The notes under the pieces were generated by a model. That model searched no databases and was not told the DNA's origin. It worked only from the letters and a program-made list of their open reading frames with translations. DNA of 64,000 nucleotides from Pelagihabitans pacificus (GTDB lineage: Bacteria; Bacteroidota; Bacteroidia; Flavobacteriales; Flavobacteriaceae), in assembly GCF_009371985.2 (NCBI RefSeq), contig NZ_VIKU02000005.1, positions 306,642-370,641 of the forward strand, written 5' to 3'. Position numbers and translations under genes: made by a program. Positions 8,449-16,981 of this stretch are shown here, piece after piece (within the stretch, counting starts at the first letter, position 1; every line of letters begins with the position of its first letter).

Positions 8449-8958
8449 TTATGATACCTTTTCCCTGTCACTAACTTTTAGCTGGTCCCTTGTATCTTGC
8501 CTAAAGGCATCCAGCATCCAACTTATCTTTTCCAATTCGCCCATATAGGCTCCAATCATATCCAAAGTTCCTTCATCACCTGCTTCTTCAGCGACCTTCA
8601 TCACCCGACTCATTTGCTTTAAGATTTCCCCATGGTCTTTTAAAATTTCATCGACCATTTGGACATCGGATATCAAAGGGGAGGTTTCTTTAATCGAAGA
8701 CACTTGCAAGTATTCGCCAAAAGTACTGATAGGGTGATAGCGCAAGGTTAAAATACGCTCGGCCAACTCATCGATTTTTGTTTTGGCATCATTGTACAAT
8801 TCTTCGAATTTATTATGCAAATCAAAAAAGTTCTGCCCGAGGATATTCCAATGAAAGGCACGTAGTTTTTGATAGTACACGTGATAGTCTGCCAAGAGCA
8901 GATTTAGTTCGGAAACAATGGGTTCAATCTTTTTTTCGTTTATATTTAAATAGTTCAT
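8449..8958 (-). CDS. dps: Dps family ferroxidase / DNA-protection protein
   Basis: 169 residues. The ferritin-like ferroxidase motifs are present in order: FHWNILG (His36), LHNKFEELY (His48) and IDELAERI. Dps forms a dodecameric shell that oxidises and stores iron, removing the Fe(II)/peroxide pair that damages DNA. The gene has its own -7 element, a palindrome in the leader and a strong terminator, so it is monocistronic and probably repressed under unstressed conditions. Confidence 0.92.
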   Translation of the reverse strand: MNYLNINEKKIEPIVSELNLLLADYHVYYQKLRAFHWNILGQNFFDLHNKFEELYNDAKTKIDELAERILTLRYHPISTFGEYLQVSSIKETSPLISDVQMVDEILKDHGEILKQMSRVMKVAEEAGDEGTLDMIGAYMGELEKISWMLDAFRQDTRDQLKVSDREKVS

Positions 8959-8981
8959 TTAGGTATAATTTTATATTACTT

Positions 8982-8998
8982 ATTGTGACTCTCACAAT
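8982..8998. promoter_or_regulatory. Perfect palindrome in the dps leader (candidate operator)
   Basis: ATTGTGA and TCACAAT are separated by CTC, a perfect 17-base inverted repeat. It lies between the -7 element and the dps start codon, at about +9 to +25 if transcription starts 7 bases past the -7 box. That is a typical position for a repressor site. The half-site resembles CRP/FNR-type half-sites but the spacer is too short for those proteins. Confidence 0.55.
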
Positions 8999-9013
8999 TT
9001 TAACTTGTTATTA

Positions 9014-9021
9014 CAAAGATA
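9014..9021 (-). promoter_or_regulatory. -7 promoter element (TATCTTTG) of dps
   Basis: The minus strand reads TATCTTTG, a perfect TAnnTTTG match, 55 bases before the dps start codon. The same octamer is found upstream of the aldehyde dehydrogenase. Confidence 0.5.
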
Positions 9022-9105
9022 ACTATGAAGCGACACTCCCTTTTGCTCATTTGCTAGGGATGTTGACGTTTTTAAGGGTAGACATTCAAGATGGTATCGA
9101 TGGGG

Positions 9106-9708
9106 CTATTCCAACAAAGGTTTCAAACCGATATAGTGATAGCGGATCGGCCCTACATGTTCGTACACCTCCCGATGTTGCTTTAGTTCTCCCCATGGCA
9201 AATGACCTTGAAGGGTTTCACGAGGATACTGTTGTGTCAACGCTTCCGACAAGAGGATGTACTCGTCTATTGCAATCGTATTCTTCAGTAATCTATGGGC
9301 GACAATCAAATCTTCCCCCAGTAGTTTAATTCGTGCCCCTACCTTCACGGGGGCAATATTCGTACCGTAGTGCAATATGATTTTGAGACCAAGGACCTCT
9401 GGGATCAGGGCCGCACTATCCATTTCCCGGTATCTGGTTCTTAATTCATTCAATTGCTTATAAAATTCGGTATAAAAGTAGCGGCATTGGTCTACCAATG
9501 CCCGAAAGGAAGGTAATTTTCCCTGTCGGTAGAAAAGCACGGCATCTCCTTCGATTTCAGAAATCTTAAGTCCAATTTCATTGGAGTATACTATGTTGTT
9601 TAAAAGACTCGGTATTACTTTCGAACTCAGTTCAAAATCGGCTTCTCCCATAAACTCGGTGAAACCACTAATATCCGGTATGCATAATAAAGTGGGCTGT
9701 GCCTTCAT
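9106..9708 (-). CDS. DUF2652 protein with class III cyclase-like fold
   Basis: 200 residues. The start reads IPDISGFTEF and the centre EGDAVLFY, which match the two metal-binding Asp motifs of class III nucleotidyl cyclases; later KIILHYG and VAHRLL follow the same fold. The substrate-selecting residues differ from known cyclases, so catalytic activity is uncertain. Last gene of a three-gene unit after the flavodoxin-like reductase and DUF2254 genes, with 15 bases to the previous stop. Likely cytosolic. Confidence 0.75.
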   Translation of the reverse strand: MKAQPTLLCIPDISGFTEFMGEADFELSSKVIPSLLNNIVYSNEIGLKISEIEGDAVLFYRQGKLPSFRALVDQCRYFYTEFYKQLNELRTRYREMDSAALIPEVLGLKIILHYGTNIAPVKVGARIKLLGEDLIVAHRLLKNTIAIDEYILLSEALTQQYPRETLQGHLPWGELKQHREVYEHVGPIRYHYIGLKPLLE

Positions 9709-9723
9709 TGTTCTAAGCTTTTG

Positions 9724-11001
9724 TTATGTTAAGAGTTGCTCAAGCGTGTTTCGATCTTTCTTATTGGAGATGTTATCCTCGATATCCTCTTTAATAGCAT
9801 TCAACTCGCTAACGATTGCCTCGTGGGCCCTCGGGTCATTGCTACAACCCCTGTCGATATATTTCAAGGCCTTTACAAGTTCCGATAACACGGCCACATC
9901 GTTTTTTGCATAACGTCGTATCGGTTGCATCGTCGCCTGTAGCAGTGTATCGGCCGTGATATAGTTCTTTATAAGATACAAGGAGATTTCCTCATGGTTC
10001 ATGCCGGTTTTTGGGGGTATGGTCAACGCCTTTCGCAACAGCTGACCCATTTTATGGACCGCCTCGATAGCGGTTCCCGGATCGTTGATGCCCGGTGACA
10101 TGGCCTTTACAGCGATTTCCATCAGTTTTGTAAGCGTACTGACATAGCTTTCCGCACCATGACGATCTGATGAGATGTGCATCGCGAACAATAGCGAGTC
10201 CCGTTCCGAATCCGTAATAACCTGTTCGATACGCAGTGCCGTCTCCCCTTTCCACAAATGTGCATCGACATGTGGCAAAATTTCAATTCGTTGGGTCTTT
10301 TCCTTTAAGGAAGGTTCGATCAAGGCGGTATCGAAACCTTTGAAATAACCGGTCCTATCCATCCTGATCTCATGCCATTCCCGGGTATCTGGAAGTTCCT
10401 CGTCAGACCGATTTTCCACCTCATCAAGTATCTCCTCCAACGATTGTTTTCCAACCGTGAAAATGTTTTCAACGATACGATGTATTTGGATGGAGGATGA
10501 AATACCGTGGATAAAGGTAACGAACAACCCAAGACATACAATCCCGAACAGGGCCGCAATCATGACCAGCAGCCCAAAATGGTTACCATCGGAATTTCTG
10601 GAACCTAGGACAATTAATCCCATTAAACAATAGATAAGAGTACCTATATAGGTGCCTAAAATAATTTGATGTCTTTTATCCGATATAAGGCCGGGCAACA
10701 ATCTCGGGGAAAAGTTGGTCGATGCCTGGTTTAAAACGACCATCACCATGGTAAAGCTAAAGACCGTAAGTGAAACCACTCCCCCGATAAGAACCGATAA
10801 CAGGGTTTTGGCAATCTCGAGGTCCCTTATAATAAATTCGGGGAACGTATTTTTAAAGGAAGACAGTAACGGTCTTCGTTCCAAGGTTACCATTACCAAT
10901 CCAAAAACTAAAAAGCAGGCACTGATCACTACCGGATAAAACGCGATACTGGTATAGATTTGTTTATATATCTTCTTAACGAATTTGAGCGCAGTTTTCA
11001 T
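9724..11001 (-). CDS. DUF2254 integral membrane protein
   Basis: 425 residues. Four hydrophobic helices in the first 190 residues are followed by a long cytosolic part with many charged helices, the DUF2254 arrangement. An upstream ATG would make the gene overlap the previous stop codon, so the start at 11001 (MKTALKFVKK) is chosen, 13 bases after that gene. Function unknown. It sits between a flavin-dependent reductase and a cyclase-like protein. Confidence 0.8.
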   Translation of the reverse strand: MKTALKFVKKIYKQIYTSIAFYPVVISACFLVFGLVMVTLERRPLLSSFKNTFPEFIIRDLEIAKTLLSVLIGGVVSLTVFSFTMVMVVLNQASTNFSPRLLPGLISDKRHQIILGTYIGTLIYCLMGLIVLGSRNSDGNHFGLLVMIAALFGIVCLGLFVTFIHGISSSIQIHRIVENIFTVGKQSLEEILDEVENRSDEELPDTREWHEIRMDRTGYFKGFDTALIEPSLKEKTQRIEILPHVDAHLWKGETALRIEQVITDSERDSLLFAMHISSDRHGAESYVSTLTKLMEIAVKAMSPGINDPGTAIEAVHKMGQLLRKALTIPPKTGMNHEEISLYLIKNYITADTLLQATMQPIRRYAKNDVAVLSELVKALKYIDRGCSNDPRAHEAIVSELNAIKEDIEDNISNKKDRNTLEQLLT

Positions 11002-11014
11002 GGTTTCGTTGGTT

Positions 11015-11728
11015 TCATCGATATTCGGGATTTTCGAAATTCCACCGGGTTCCGTCGTCCCATGCATCCCTGGAATTACCGTAGGAGGGGAAACCTTCCG
11101 CTTCTTTGAGCATTTTTGCCAAATGCAGTAGATTGTAGGTCATGAAAGTGGTATTGCGATTGGTGAATTCGTTGTTTTTGGCACCGGATTCCTCGTCGAG
11201 GTAACTGGGTCCGGGTCCGGCTTCGCCTATCCAGCCACAATCGGCTTGGGGCGGTATGCTAAAACCCAAATGTTGTAGGGCATATAAGATTCCCATAGCG
11301 CAATGCTTAATGCCATCTTCGTTACCGGTAATGATGCAGCCTCCCACCTTGCCATAATAAAGGTATTGCCCTTTTTCATTGGTTTGTGCACTCATACCGT
11401 ACAATCTTTCGACCAATTTAGTCGCAATCGACGATTTTTCGCCCAACCATATGGGCGTTCCGACAACCAGGATATCAGCTTGCTTAATTTTTTCAAATAC
11501 ACGCGGCCAGTCGTCCCTCGAGACCCCTTCATCGGTCATGTCGGGTTGCAATCCCACTGGAATGACATGGTCGGCCAGCCGCAGGTAGTCAACGGAAACG
11601 CCCTCGGCTTTCATAATATCCATTGAAACGTTCATTAGGCCCTCCGTGTGGCTCTTCTTGGACGAGTCCTTGAGCGTACAGTTAACATACTGGGCCTTGA
11701 GCCTGGAGAAATCAGGTTTGTCTTTCAT
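11015..11728 (-). CDS. NAD(P)H-dependent FMN reductase / flavodoxin-fold protein
   Basis: 237 residues. The central segment ADILVVGTPIWLGEKSS and the following GKVGGCIITGNEDG match the FMN-binding loops of the flavodoxin-like NAD(P)H-dependent reductases (WrbA/FMN_red type). It probably reduces quinones or flavins and so limits redox cycling. First gene of the minus-strand unit with DUF2254 and DUF2652. Confidence 0.82.
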   Translation of the reverse strand: MKDKPDFSRLKAQYVNCTLKDSSKKSHTEGLMNVSMDIMKAEGVSVDYLRLADHVIPVGLQPDMTDEGVSRDDWPRVFEKIKQADILVVGTPIWLGEKSSIATKLVERLYGMSAQTNEKGQYLYYGKVGGCIITGNEDGIKHCAMGILYALQHLGFSIPPQADCGWIGEAGPGPSYLDEESGAKNNEFTNRNTTFMTYNLLHLAKMLKEAEGFPSYGNSRDAWDDGTRWNFENPEYR

Positions 11729-11934
11729 GATATAGGGTTTATAACCTTAAAGGTCATGATACCGTTTGTATCCCAATGACCCAATTGGTCTTGAAGTTAG
11801 CCTAATCGCAACAATATCGCAACTATTGACACAAGTGGTCTTAAAACAGTCAAGGATACTTTTTATCAAGCACGTTATTGTGAGACTGGCACTGTACTTT
11901 AGCGATTATCGAAGTCTAATTTAAAACCTATTAT

Positions 11935-12510
11935 ATGTTTCAAAGAATTTTGATCGTCATGTGCGCATCCTCCCTGATTTTGGGATGCAACATTAAAAAA
12001 GAAGAAAAAGGAGAGTTGCCGGAACTTGACGTAGACGTATCCGCGGACGCCGGAGAACTTCCTGAATACGAGGTAAACTGGGCCGATGTAAACGTGGGCA
12101 CCACTACGAAAACGGTGAGCATACCTAAGGTGGTGGTCGTCATGGAGGAAGAGGAAGTCGAGGTACCCTATATCGATGTGGATATGCCCAATGAGACCAA
12201 GGAAGAGCGGACCATAATGGTCGAAGCGGAAGTGACCGATAAGGAACATACCCTGGATATCGACGAAATTTGGGCCAACGACACCAACTTATATGTAATT
12301 TCCACACTCACCCCAACGGAAACAAGCTTAGGGGATAAAAAGATGCGGGTTTCCGATCAGGTCACCATGAACGCTCCGGACCTAGCCGTAAAGCATTATA
12401 TCGTTGGTGTGCGTCCAGACAGGGTGTTCAACACTCAATATGTCTATGTGGACAATCTGGATGATCTCAAAAAGGACATGGAAGGATATACGGTAATCTA
12501 TAAAAGATAA
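11935..12510 (+). CDS. Acidic lipoprotein of unknown function
   Basis: 191 residues. The signal ends in LILGC, so it is a lipoprotein (lipid on Cys18). The mature N-terminal half is very acidic and rich in Val/Glu/Asp and the C-terminal part is more globular (YIVGVRPDRVF). I recognise no family. Followed by a hairpin and then the hemerythrin gene. Confidence 0.75.
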   Translation: MFQRILIVMCASSLILGCNIKKEEKGELPELDVDVSADAGELPEYEVNWADVNVGTTTKTVSIPKVVVVMEEEEVEVPYIDVDMPNETKEERTIMVEAEVTDKEHTLDIDEIWANDTNLYVISTLTPTETSLGDKKMRVSDQVTMNAPDLAVKHYIVGVRPDRVFNTQYVYVDNLDDLKKDMEGYTVIYKR

Positions 12511-12535
12511 TACTTAGTTAGTTGGTTGGTTGTAC

Positions 12536-12572
12536 AAATGGTCTTGGTATTTCTTAAATATCAAGGCCATTT
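12536..12572 (+). terminator. Long hairpin between lipoprotein and hemerythrin genes
   Basis: A 17-base-pair stem with two G-T wobbles and a three-base loop (CTT) lies 26 bases after the lipoprotein stop and ends 18 bases before the hemerythrin start. The descending arm ends in ATTT, but there is no long T run, so it may be a terminator or an mRNA-stabilising structure. Confidence 0.5.
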
Positions 12573-12590
12573 CCCTTAAACATAAAGCAT

Positions 12591-13019
12591 ATGGATATTT
12601 TTGAAGCACTTCGTAAAGATCATGACAAACAGCGGGATCTGCTGTCAAAACTGGTGTCAACTTCCGGGGATTCCAAGAGTCGAAGAAAAATTTTTGAGGA
12701 TTTAAAAAAAGAATTGGAATTACATGCAGATGCCGAGGAACGCTACTTTTACGTACCTTTGATAGATAGCGACAAGACACAGGAAAAAGCGAGGCACAGT
12801 ATTGCGGAACATCATGAAATCGACGAATTCATCGAAAAACTTCAAGACACCGAGATGGATTCATCCAGCTGGTTGAAAATAGCAAAAAATCTAAAGGAAC
12901 GCGTAGAGCATCATCTTGAGGAGGAAGAACATGAGGTCTTTCAAATGGCGGGCAAAGTACTTTCCGATGAGCAAAAGGGAACCTTGGCAGAGGACTATCG
13001 CTCCCACATGAACACGTAA
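12591..13019 (+). CDS. Hemerythrin HHE-domain protein
   Basis: 142 residues, all helical. Candidate iron ligands appear in the family order: His11, His45 with Glu49, His74/His75, His107/His108 and His114. Such proteins bind O2 or NO or repair iron centres. Lies 25 bases upstream of the topoisomerase IB gene on the same strand and may be cotranscribed with it. Confidence 0.88.
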   Translation: MDIFEALRKDHDKQRDLLSKLVSTSGDSKSRRKIFEDLKKELELHADAEERYFYVPLIDSDKTQEKARHSIAEHHEIDEFIEKLQDTEMDSSSWLKIAKNLKERVEHHLEEEEHEVFQMAGKVLSDEQKGTLAEDYRSHMNT

Positions 13020-13044
13020 CAATAAATACATTTTTAAATCTGGC

Positions 13045-14139
13045 ATGGCACTGAAACGTTTTGATACCGAGTTTGTAGAGGCCATCCTAAAGGAACCGGA
13101 GACAGCCATCGAGAAGTTGGATTTGATTTATGTCGACAGTAGCAAACTGGCTATTGAACGACTAAAAAAAGGCGACCAATTCCTGTATGTATTGAACGGA
13201 CGGCCGCTATCAGAAACCAAACAGATAAAGCGTATCGAAGATTTGGTAATTCCACCGGCATGGAAGGGTGTTAAAATTGCCGATTTGGATAACGCTCACT
13301 TACAAGCCGTTGGTAATGACCTGCGTAAAAGAAAGCAATATAAATACCATCCGCTGTGGACCAAGGTCAGAAACCAAACCAAGTTCTACAAAATGACCGT
13401 CTTCGGGCAACAGTTGCCAAAGATTAGGGAGCGGGTTGAACAAGACCTGGACCAGGAGGGATGGCCGAAAACAAAAGTACTTGCTTTGATTATCCGATTA
13501 ATGGAGGAGACCCATATTCGAATCGGCAATGAGCAATATGCCAAAAAGAATAAGACCTACGGCCTTTCTACCTTGCGCTCAAAACACGTGACAAGCCTCA
13601 AAGACAAGGTACGTTTCGAATTTACCGGAAAACGAGGAAAAAAACATAAAATCACCTTGAGAAATAAAAAACTGGTTCGTTTGGTAAATCGTTGTGAGGA
13701 AATTCCCGGTTGGGAACTTTTTAAATTTTTTGATAAGGACGGAGAAAAACAAACGGTAGACAGCGGCATGGTCAACGAGTACATTCATCAAATCAGCGGT
13801 GAACTTTTTACAGCGAAGGATTTTCGCACCTGGGCAGCCTCAATTGTTTTTTTCAATAGCCTAATGGATATGGACACTGCCACCGATGAAAAAGAGCTTG
13901 CCAAAAATATCTTGGGCGCCTACGATATCACTGCAAAGGAACTGGGAAATACCCGTAACGTTTGCAGGCAATACTACGTACATCCGCTATTGCCGAAGTA
14001 TTACGAATTAGGGAAGTTGAAGGGCTATTTTAACAAAGTAGATACGGTTGAACCCATCGAAAATCTTTCTCCGGCCGAAACGGTGGTTTTGGAACTCCTG
14101 GCGGATTACAAACCAGCTTTCGAACTGGAGGCTATGTAA
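13045..14139 (+). CDS. DNA topoisomerase IB
   Basis: 364 residues, the usual length of bacterial poxvirus-like type IB topoisomerases. The catalytic region shows TYGLSTLRSKH (the RxxK part), DFRTWAAS with Arg261 and the active-site tyrosine in RQYYVHP (Tyr311). It relaxes supercoils by transient single-strand breaks with a 3'-phosphotyrosine link. In bacteria these enzymes are accessory and often sit with stress genes, as here. Confidence 0.93.
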   Translation: MALKRFDTEFVEAILKEPETAIEKLDLIYVDSSKLAIERLKKGDQFLYVLNGRPLSETKQIKRIEDLVIPPAWKGVKIADLDNAHLQAVGNDLRKRKQYKYHPLWTKVRNQTKFYKMTVFGQQLPKIRERVEQDLDQEGWPKTKVLALIIRLMEETHIRIGNEQYAKKNKTYGLSTLRSKHVTSLKDKVRFEFTGKRGKKHKITLRNKKLVRLVNRCEEIPGWELFKFFDKDGEKQTVDSGMVNEYIHQISGELFTAKDFRTWAASIVFFNSLMDMDTATDEKELAKNILGAYDITAKELGNTRNVCRQYYVHPLLPKYYELGKLKGYFNKVDTVEPIENLSPAETVVLELLADYKPAFELEAM

Positions 14140-14217
14140 TCGAGGCGTTGCGAACGTGGTAAGGATGGATGTGAAATAATACAAGTAGGAAAACGACCTT
14201 CATAAAAACTAGCGAAT

Positions 14218-15105
14218 ATGGAAAAACAGTTTAGGGAAGCCTGGAGCAAGATGATCGAAAAATTGGAATCTTGGGTCGATATGTTAGTCGTAAATATCCC
14301 CAACCTTATCATCGCCTTGGTGGTTTTTGTCATCGCCCTGTTGCTATCCAGATACATCAGTAACCTTTCGATGAAACTGATGGACAAGAGCAAACTACAG
14401 GAGTCGATGAAAAATTTGATTTCCAAGGTGGTCTCGATAGTAGTGGTCCTCATCGGGCTGTTTCTCGTACTGGGAATCCTAGACCTAGGAAAGGCACTGA
14501 ATACGATCTTGGCAGGTGCAGGAGTTGTTGGGTTGGCGGTTGGACTCGCCTTACAGGGAGCCCTCGCCAATACCTATTCCGGAATTGTATTGGCCTACAT
14601 AAAACACCTTAAGTTCGGGGATTGGATCGAAACCAATGGTTTCGAAGGAGAGGTGGTGGATCTCGATTTGAGATCAGTGACCTTGAAGCAACCCGATAAC
14701 AATTTGGTTTACATCCCGAACAAACTAGTGGTGGAAAATCCCATCAAAAACTTTTCGACCACTGCCCAGTCCAGGGTTATTTTGGAATGCGGGGTAGCCT
14801 ATGATTCCGATTTGCGGGCTGTAAGGGATTTGGTCGTCAACACCATTTCAAAATCCTTTAAGGCGGTTGAAAATGAAGAGGATGTCATTTTTCTATTCAA
14901 GGAATTCGGCGATAGCTCCATTAATTTTGAAACACGGTTTTGGATCGACTCGACCTCTGCGTTGGAAGTGGCCAAGGCAAAAACAAAAGCCATGATAGAA
15001 ATCAAGGAGGCCTTTGACAAAAATAACATTACCATACCGTTCCCGATACGTACCCTCGATATTCCAGACTCCATACATATTTCGAAGGAGTCTTCACAGG
15101 ATTGA
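14218..15105 (+). CDS. Small-conductance mechanosensitive channel (MscS family)
   Basis: 295 residues. Three N-terminal membrane helices end in the pore helix with the Ala/Gly pattern AGAGVVGLAVGLALQGALA, followed by the beta domain (FGDWIETNGFEGEVVDL) and the alpha/beta cytosolic cage. It opens under membrane tension to release solutes on hypo-osmotic shock. The length matches the minimal MscS. Confidence 0.93.
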   Translation: MEKQFREAWSKMIEKLESWVDMLVVNIPNLIIALVVFVIALLLSRYISNLSMKLMDKSKLQESMKNLISKVVSIVVVLIGLFLVLGILDLGKALNTILAGAGVVGLAVGLALQGALANTYSGIVLAYIKHLKFGDWIETNGFEGEVVDLDLRSVTLKQPDNNLVYIPNKLVVENPIKNFSTTAQSRVILECGVAYDSDLRAVRDLVVNTISKSFKAVENEEDVIFLFKEFGDSSINFETRFWIDSTSALEVAKAKTKAMIEIKEAFDKNNITIPFPIRTLDIPDSIHISKESSQD

Positions 15106-15143
15106 CAAAAAATGGGGGTTTGCCGGGTTCTTTTGCCTTTCGA

Positions 15144-15356
15144 CTAATCTACCCGTTCGACCTCGCTTTCACTTTTCAATACATGGTCGCCATCATCCTG
15201 ACGAATGTATAAGGCTTTGTTGCCTTCTTCCCCGTCACGGGTCACTTCTGTACCATTAATTGTTTTAGTCGTTTTGGAGGTGTACGTCTCCTCGACCTTT
15301 CCCTGGGCGGTACCATTGCCCCAGTTCCATTTTACGCGAGTTCCTTTTTGAATCAT
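15144..15356 (-). CDS. DUF2945 (hypervirulence-associated Tudor-like) protein
   Basis: 70 residues. It opens MIQKGTRVKWNWGNGTAQGKV and continues with a conserved VEETYTSKTTKTINGTEV, the small SH3/Tudor-like fold of DUF2945, ending RQDDGDHVLKSESEV. The start at 15356 gives the family's usual length. Role unknown; common in stress operons. A 12-base inverted repeat lies 27 bases before the start. Confidence 0.82.
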   Translation of the reverse strand: MIQKGTRVKWNWGNGTAQGKVEETYTSKTTKTINGTEVTRDGEEGNKALYIRQDDGDHVLKSESEVERVD

Positions 15357-15382
15357 AATTATTTGTTTTAATCGAATTTGCG

Positions 15383-15424
15383 TTTCCTGCCGTATCAAAT
15401 AATTGGAGAACCTACGGCAGGAAA
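15383..15424. repeat. Perfect 12-base inverted repeat upstream of DUF2945
   Basis: TTTCCTGCCGTA (15383-15394) and its reverse complement TACGGCAGGAAA (15413-15424) flank 18 bases. It lies in the leader or promoter of the DUF2945 gene and could be an operator or an mRNA hairpin. Confidence 0.6.
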
Positions 15425-15618
15425 AATTTGATGAGCGATCAAAATGCGCAAATTCTGCAGTAAAAAATATGAACGAAGAATTCAAATATCCAAATCCTAT
15501 TGCGCAAAACTGAGCTCGAACCGATGCAATCTTGACTCGATTGATTTTAGCTTTCTGCCAGGATGCAAAAAGGTCAATCATTCTAGCTTTTGGACCAATT
15601 AGACCCACTTGTAAAAAA

Positions 15619-15626
15619 TAACTTTG
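15619..15626 (+). promoter_or_regulatory. -7 promoter element (TAACTTTG)
   Basis: A perfect TAnnTTTG match 19 bases before the ATG at 15646. A TTTTGG sequence sits upstream but at 26 bases, slightly beyond the usual spacing. Confidence 0.45.
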
Positions 15627-15645
15627 AAGAAAACACTTCAACGCT

Positions 15646-15918
15646 ATGACCTTTATCATGGGCTTATCAACAGGTATCATCCGCGTCCTTGTCTTAAGGG
15701 CCCTGGCAAAGTCATTCAATATACGAAAAGTGGAACCCTTGGAGACCGAGATACCGGTGCGGAAAATTCCCATAGAGGAAAAAGTGGCCCCATTTGTAAA
15801 AATTCACTTGAAACATATGGAGGAATCACAGAAAACAAATCAAAATCAATCAATTAGTCGCTTAAAGGATAAGGTAGAAAGCTTTAAGCATCGAAACAGA
15901 TTTTACGATATCACCTAA
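15646..15918 (+). CDS. Hypothetical protein (90 aa)
   Basis: 90 residues with a short hydrophobic N-terminal stretch (MTFIMGLSTGIIRVLVLRAL) and a hydrophilic Lys/Glu/Gln-rich tail. No family recognised. The promoter element upstream and the same-strand DUF2383 gene downstream support it. The start could also be the ATG four codons later. Confidence 0.5.
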   Translation: MTFIMGLSTGIIRVLVLRALAKSFNIRKVEPLETEIPVRKIPIEEKVAPFVKIHLKHMEESQKTNQNQSISRLKDKVESFKHRNRFYDIT

Positions 15919-15988
15919 AACAAGGATGATAGGATGTTTACCGATACGCATCGCTAAAAAAAGGTATCGCTAAATTAAATTTTAAACC

Positions 15989-16438
15989 ATGAGTACGTAT
16001 ACAGAAACCGTTTCCAATAAATTGAACGATCTTTTAGAAAAAACTTATGACGCCGAAAAAGGATTCAAACAGGCCGCAGAAAACGTAGAGAATGCCGCTT
16101 TAAAGGACTTTTTCGAACGTAAGTCGTCCGAACGGTACAATTTTGGCCACGAGTTAAAGGAGGAAATCAGAGCCTTCGGCCAGGAGGTCGATAAGGGAGA
16201 TAGCCTTACCTCAAAGGCCCATAGGGCTTGGATGGACCTAAAATCTTTCTTTTCATCGGACAATGCGGAAGCCATGCTCGAGGAGGCCATGCGAGGTGAA
16301 AAAGCGGCTATTGAGGAATACAATGATGTGCTGTCCGAAACTACTTTGCCTCCCAGCACTTCGCAGCTATTAACAAGGCAAAGAGACACCATACAGGAAG
16401 GCCTTGCAGTCATTTCAAATTTGGAACACGCCAGCTAA
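15989..16438 (+). CDS. DUF2383 / PA2169-family four-helix-bundle protein
   Basis: 149 residues, predicted all helical. The segments LNDLLEKTYDAEKGF, RYNFGHELKEEI and EEAMRGEKAAIEEYNDVL carry the Glu/His-x-x-Glu pattern of ferritin-like PA2169 family proteins. Probably a stress-induced, possibly metal-binding, cytosolic protein. Ends just before a strong bidirectional terminator. Confidence 0.85.
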   Translation: MSTYTETVSNKLNDLLEKTYDAEKGFKQAAENVENAALKDFFERKSSERYNFGHELKEEIRAFGQEVDKGDSLTSKAHRAWMDLKSFFSSDNAEAMLEEAMRGEKAAIEEYNDVLSETTLPPSTSQLLTRQRDTIQEGLAVISNLEHAS

Positions 16439-16465
16439 GCCGGAAAGTCTGTAAGGATAAAAAAT

Positions 16466-16497
16466 GGGAGGTATAGCTACTATGCTTCCCTTTTTTT
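16466..16497. terminator. Bidirectional terminator
   Basis: An 11-base-pair stem (two G-T wobbles) with a CTA loop is followed by seven T on the plus strand and preceded by an A tract. It serves both the DUF2383 gene and the convergent BLUF gene, which ends at 16502. Confidence 0.8.
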
Positions 16498-16501
16498 ACT
16501 G

Positions 16502-16927
16502 TCAATTCTTGCTCAGCAAGTCCCTGACACTTTTAAAGAATAGAAGACCAGTCTTACTGGACCGGGTGAATAGCTTGGAATTATCAAAAAAAGTGTTCAA
16601 TTGATGTTTTTTAAAAATTACGTCCTCTTCAGGGTCACCAAATTCGTAAAATGCCATATTCCAATCGTAAAAAATACGCGAAGTCATTCGTTCTTCCATA
16701 AGTAATGAAAGGGATTCGTGTCTAGGGTCTTGGGCAATTTTGTCGTACAATTTATGTACCTCTTTAGCTTCCCCTTCCAATAATTGTATGAACTGTTTTT
16801 GATGGTAGAGCAGGCAACCCGTTATCCGATGTTCTTTGTTGAAGATTCGAGCATCCTTCAACATTTCATATATTTCAGGTGAATCAAAGGAATCCACCGC
16901 CTTGGAAGTATAAATGAGTGCATTCAT
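16502..16927 (-). CDS. BLUF-domain blue-light sensor (copy 1)
   Basis: 141 residues, a stand-alone BLUF domain with a short tail. The photocycle residues are present with the spacing of AppA: Tyr6, Asn30 and Gln48, plus the WNMAF segment that carries the semi-conserved Trp/Met. It binds FAD and changes hydrogen bonding on blue light. It lies 54 bases after the formate/nitrite-type transporter gene and downstream of an AraC regulator on the same strand. With no output domain of its own, it must signal through a partner. Confidence 0.9.
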   Translation of the reverse strand: MNALIYTSKAVDSFDSPEIYEMLKDARIFNKEHRITGCLLYHQKQFIQLLEGEAKEVHKLYDKIAQDPRHESLSLLMEERMTSRIFYDWNMAFYEFGDPEEDVIFKKHQLNTFFDNSKLFTRSSKTGLLFFKSVRDLLSKN

Positions 16928-16981
16928 GGTAGTTGTTTTTATTTATTGAATCGGTTGTTCGACTTAAAGGTCTTCATGACA

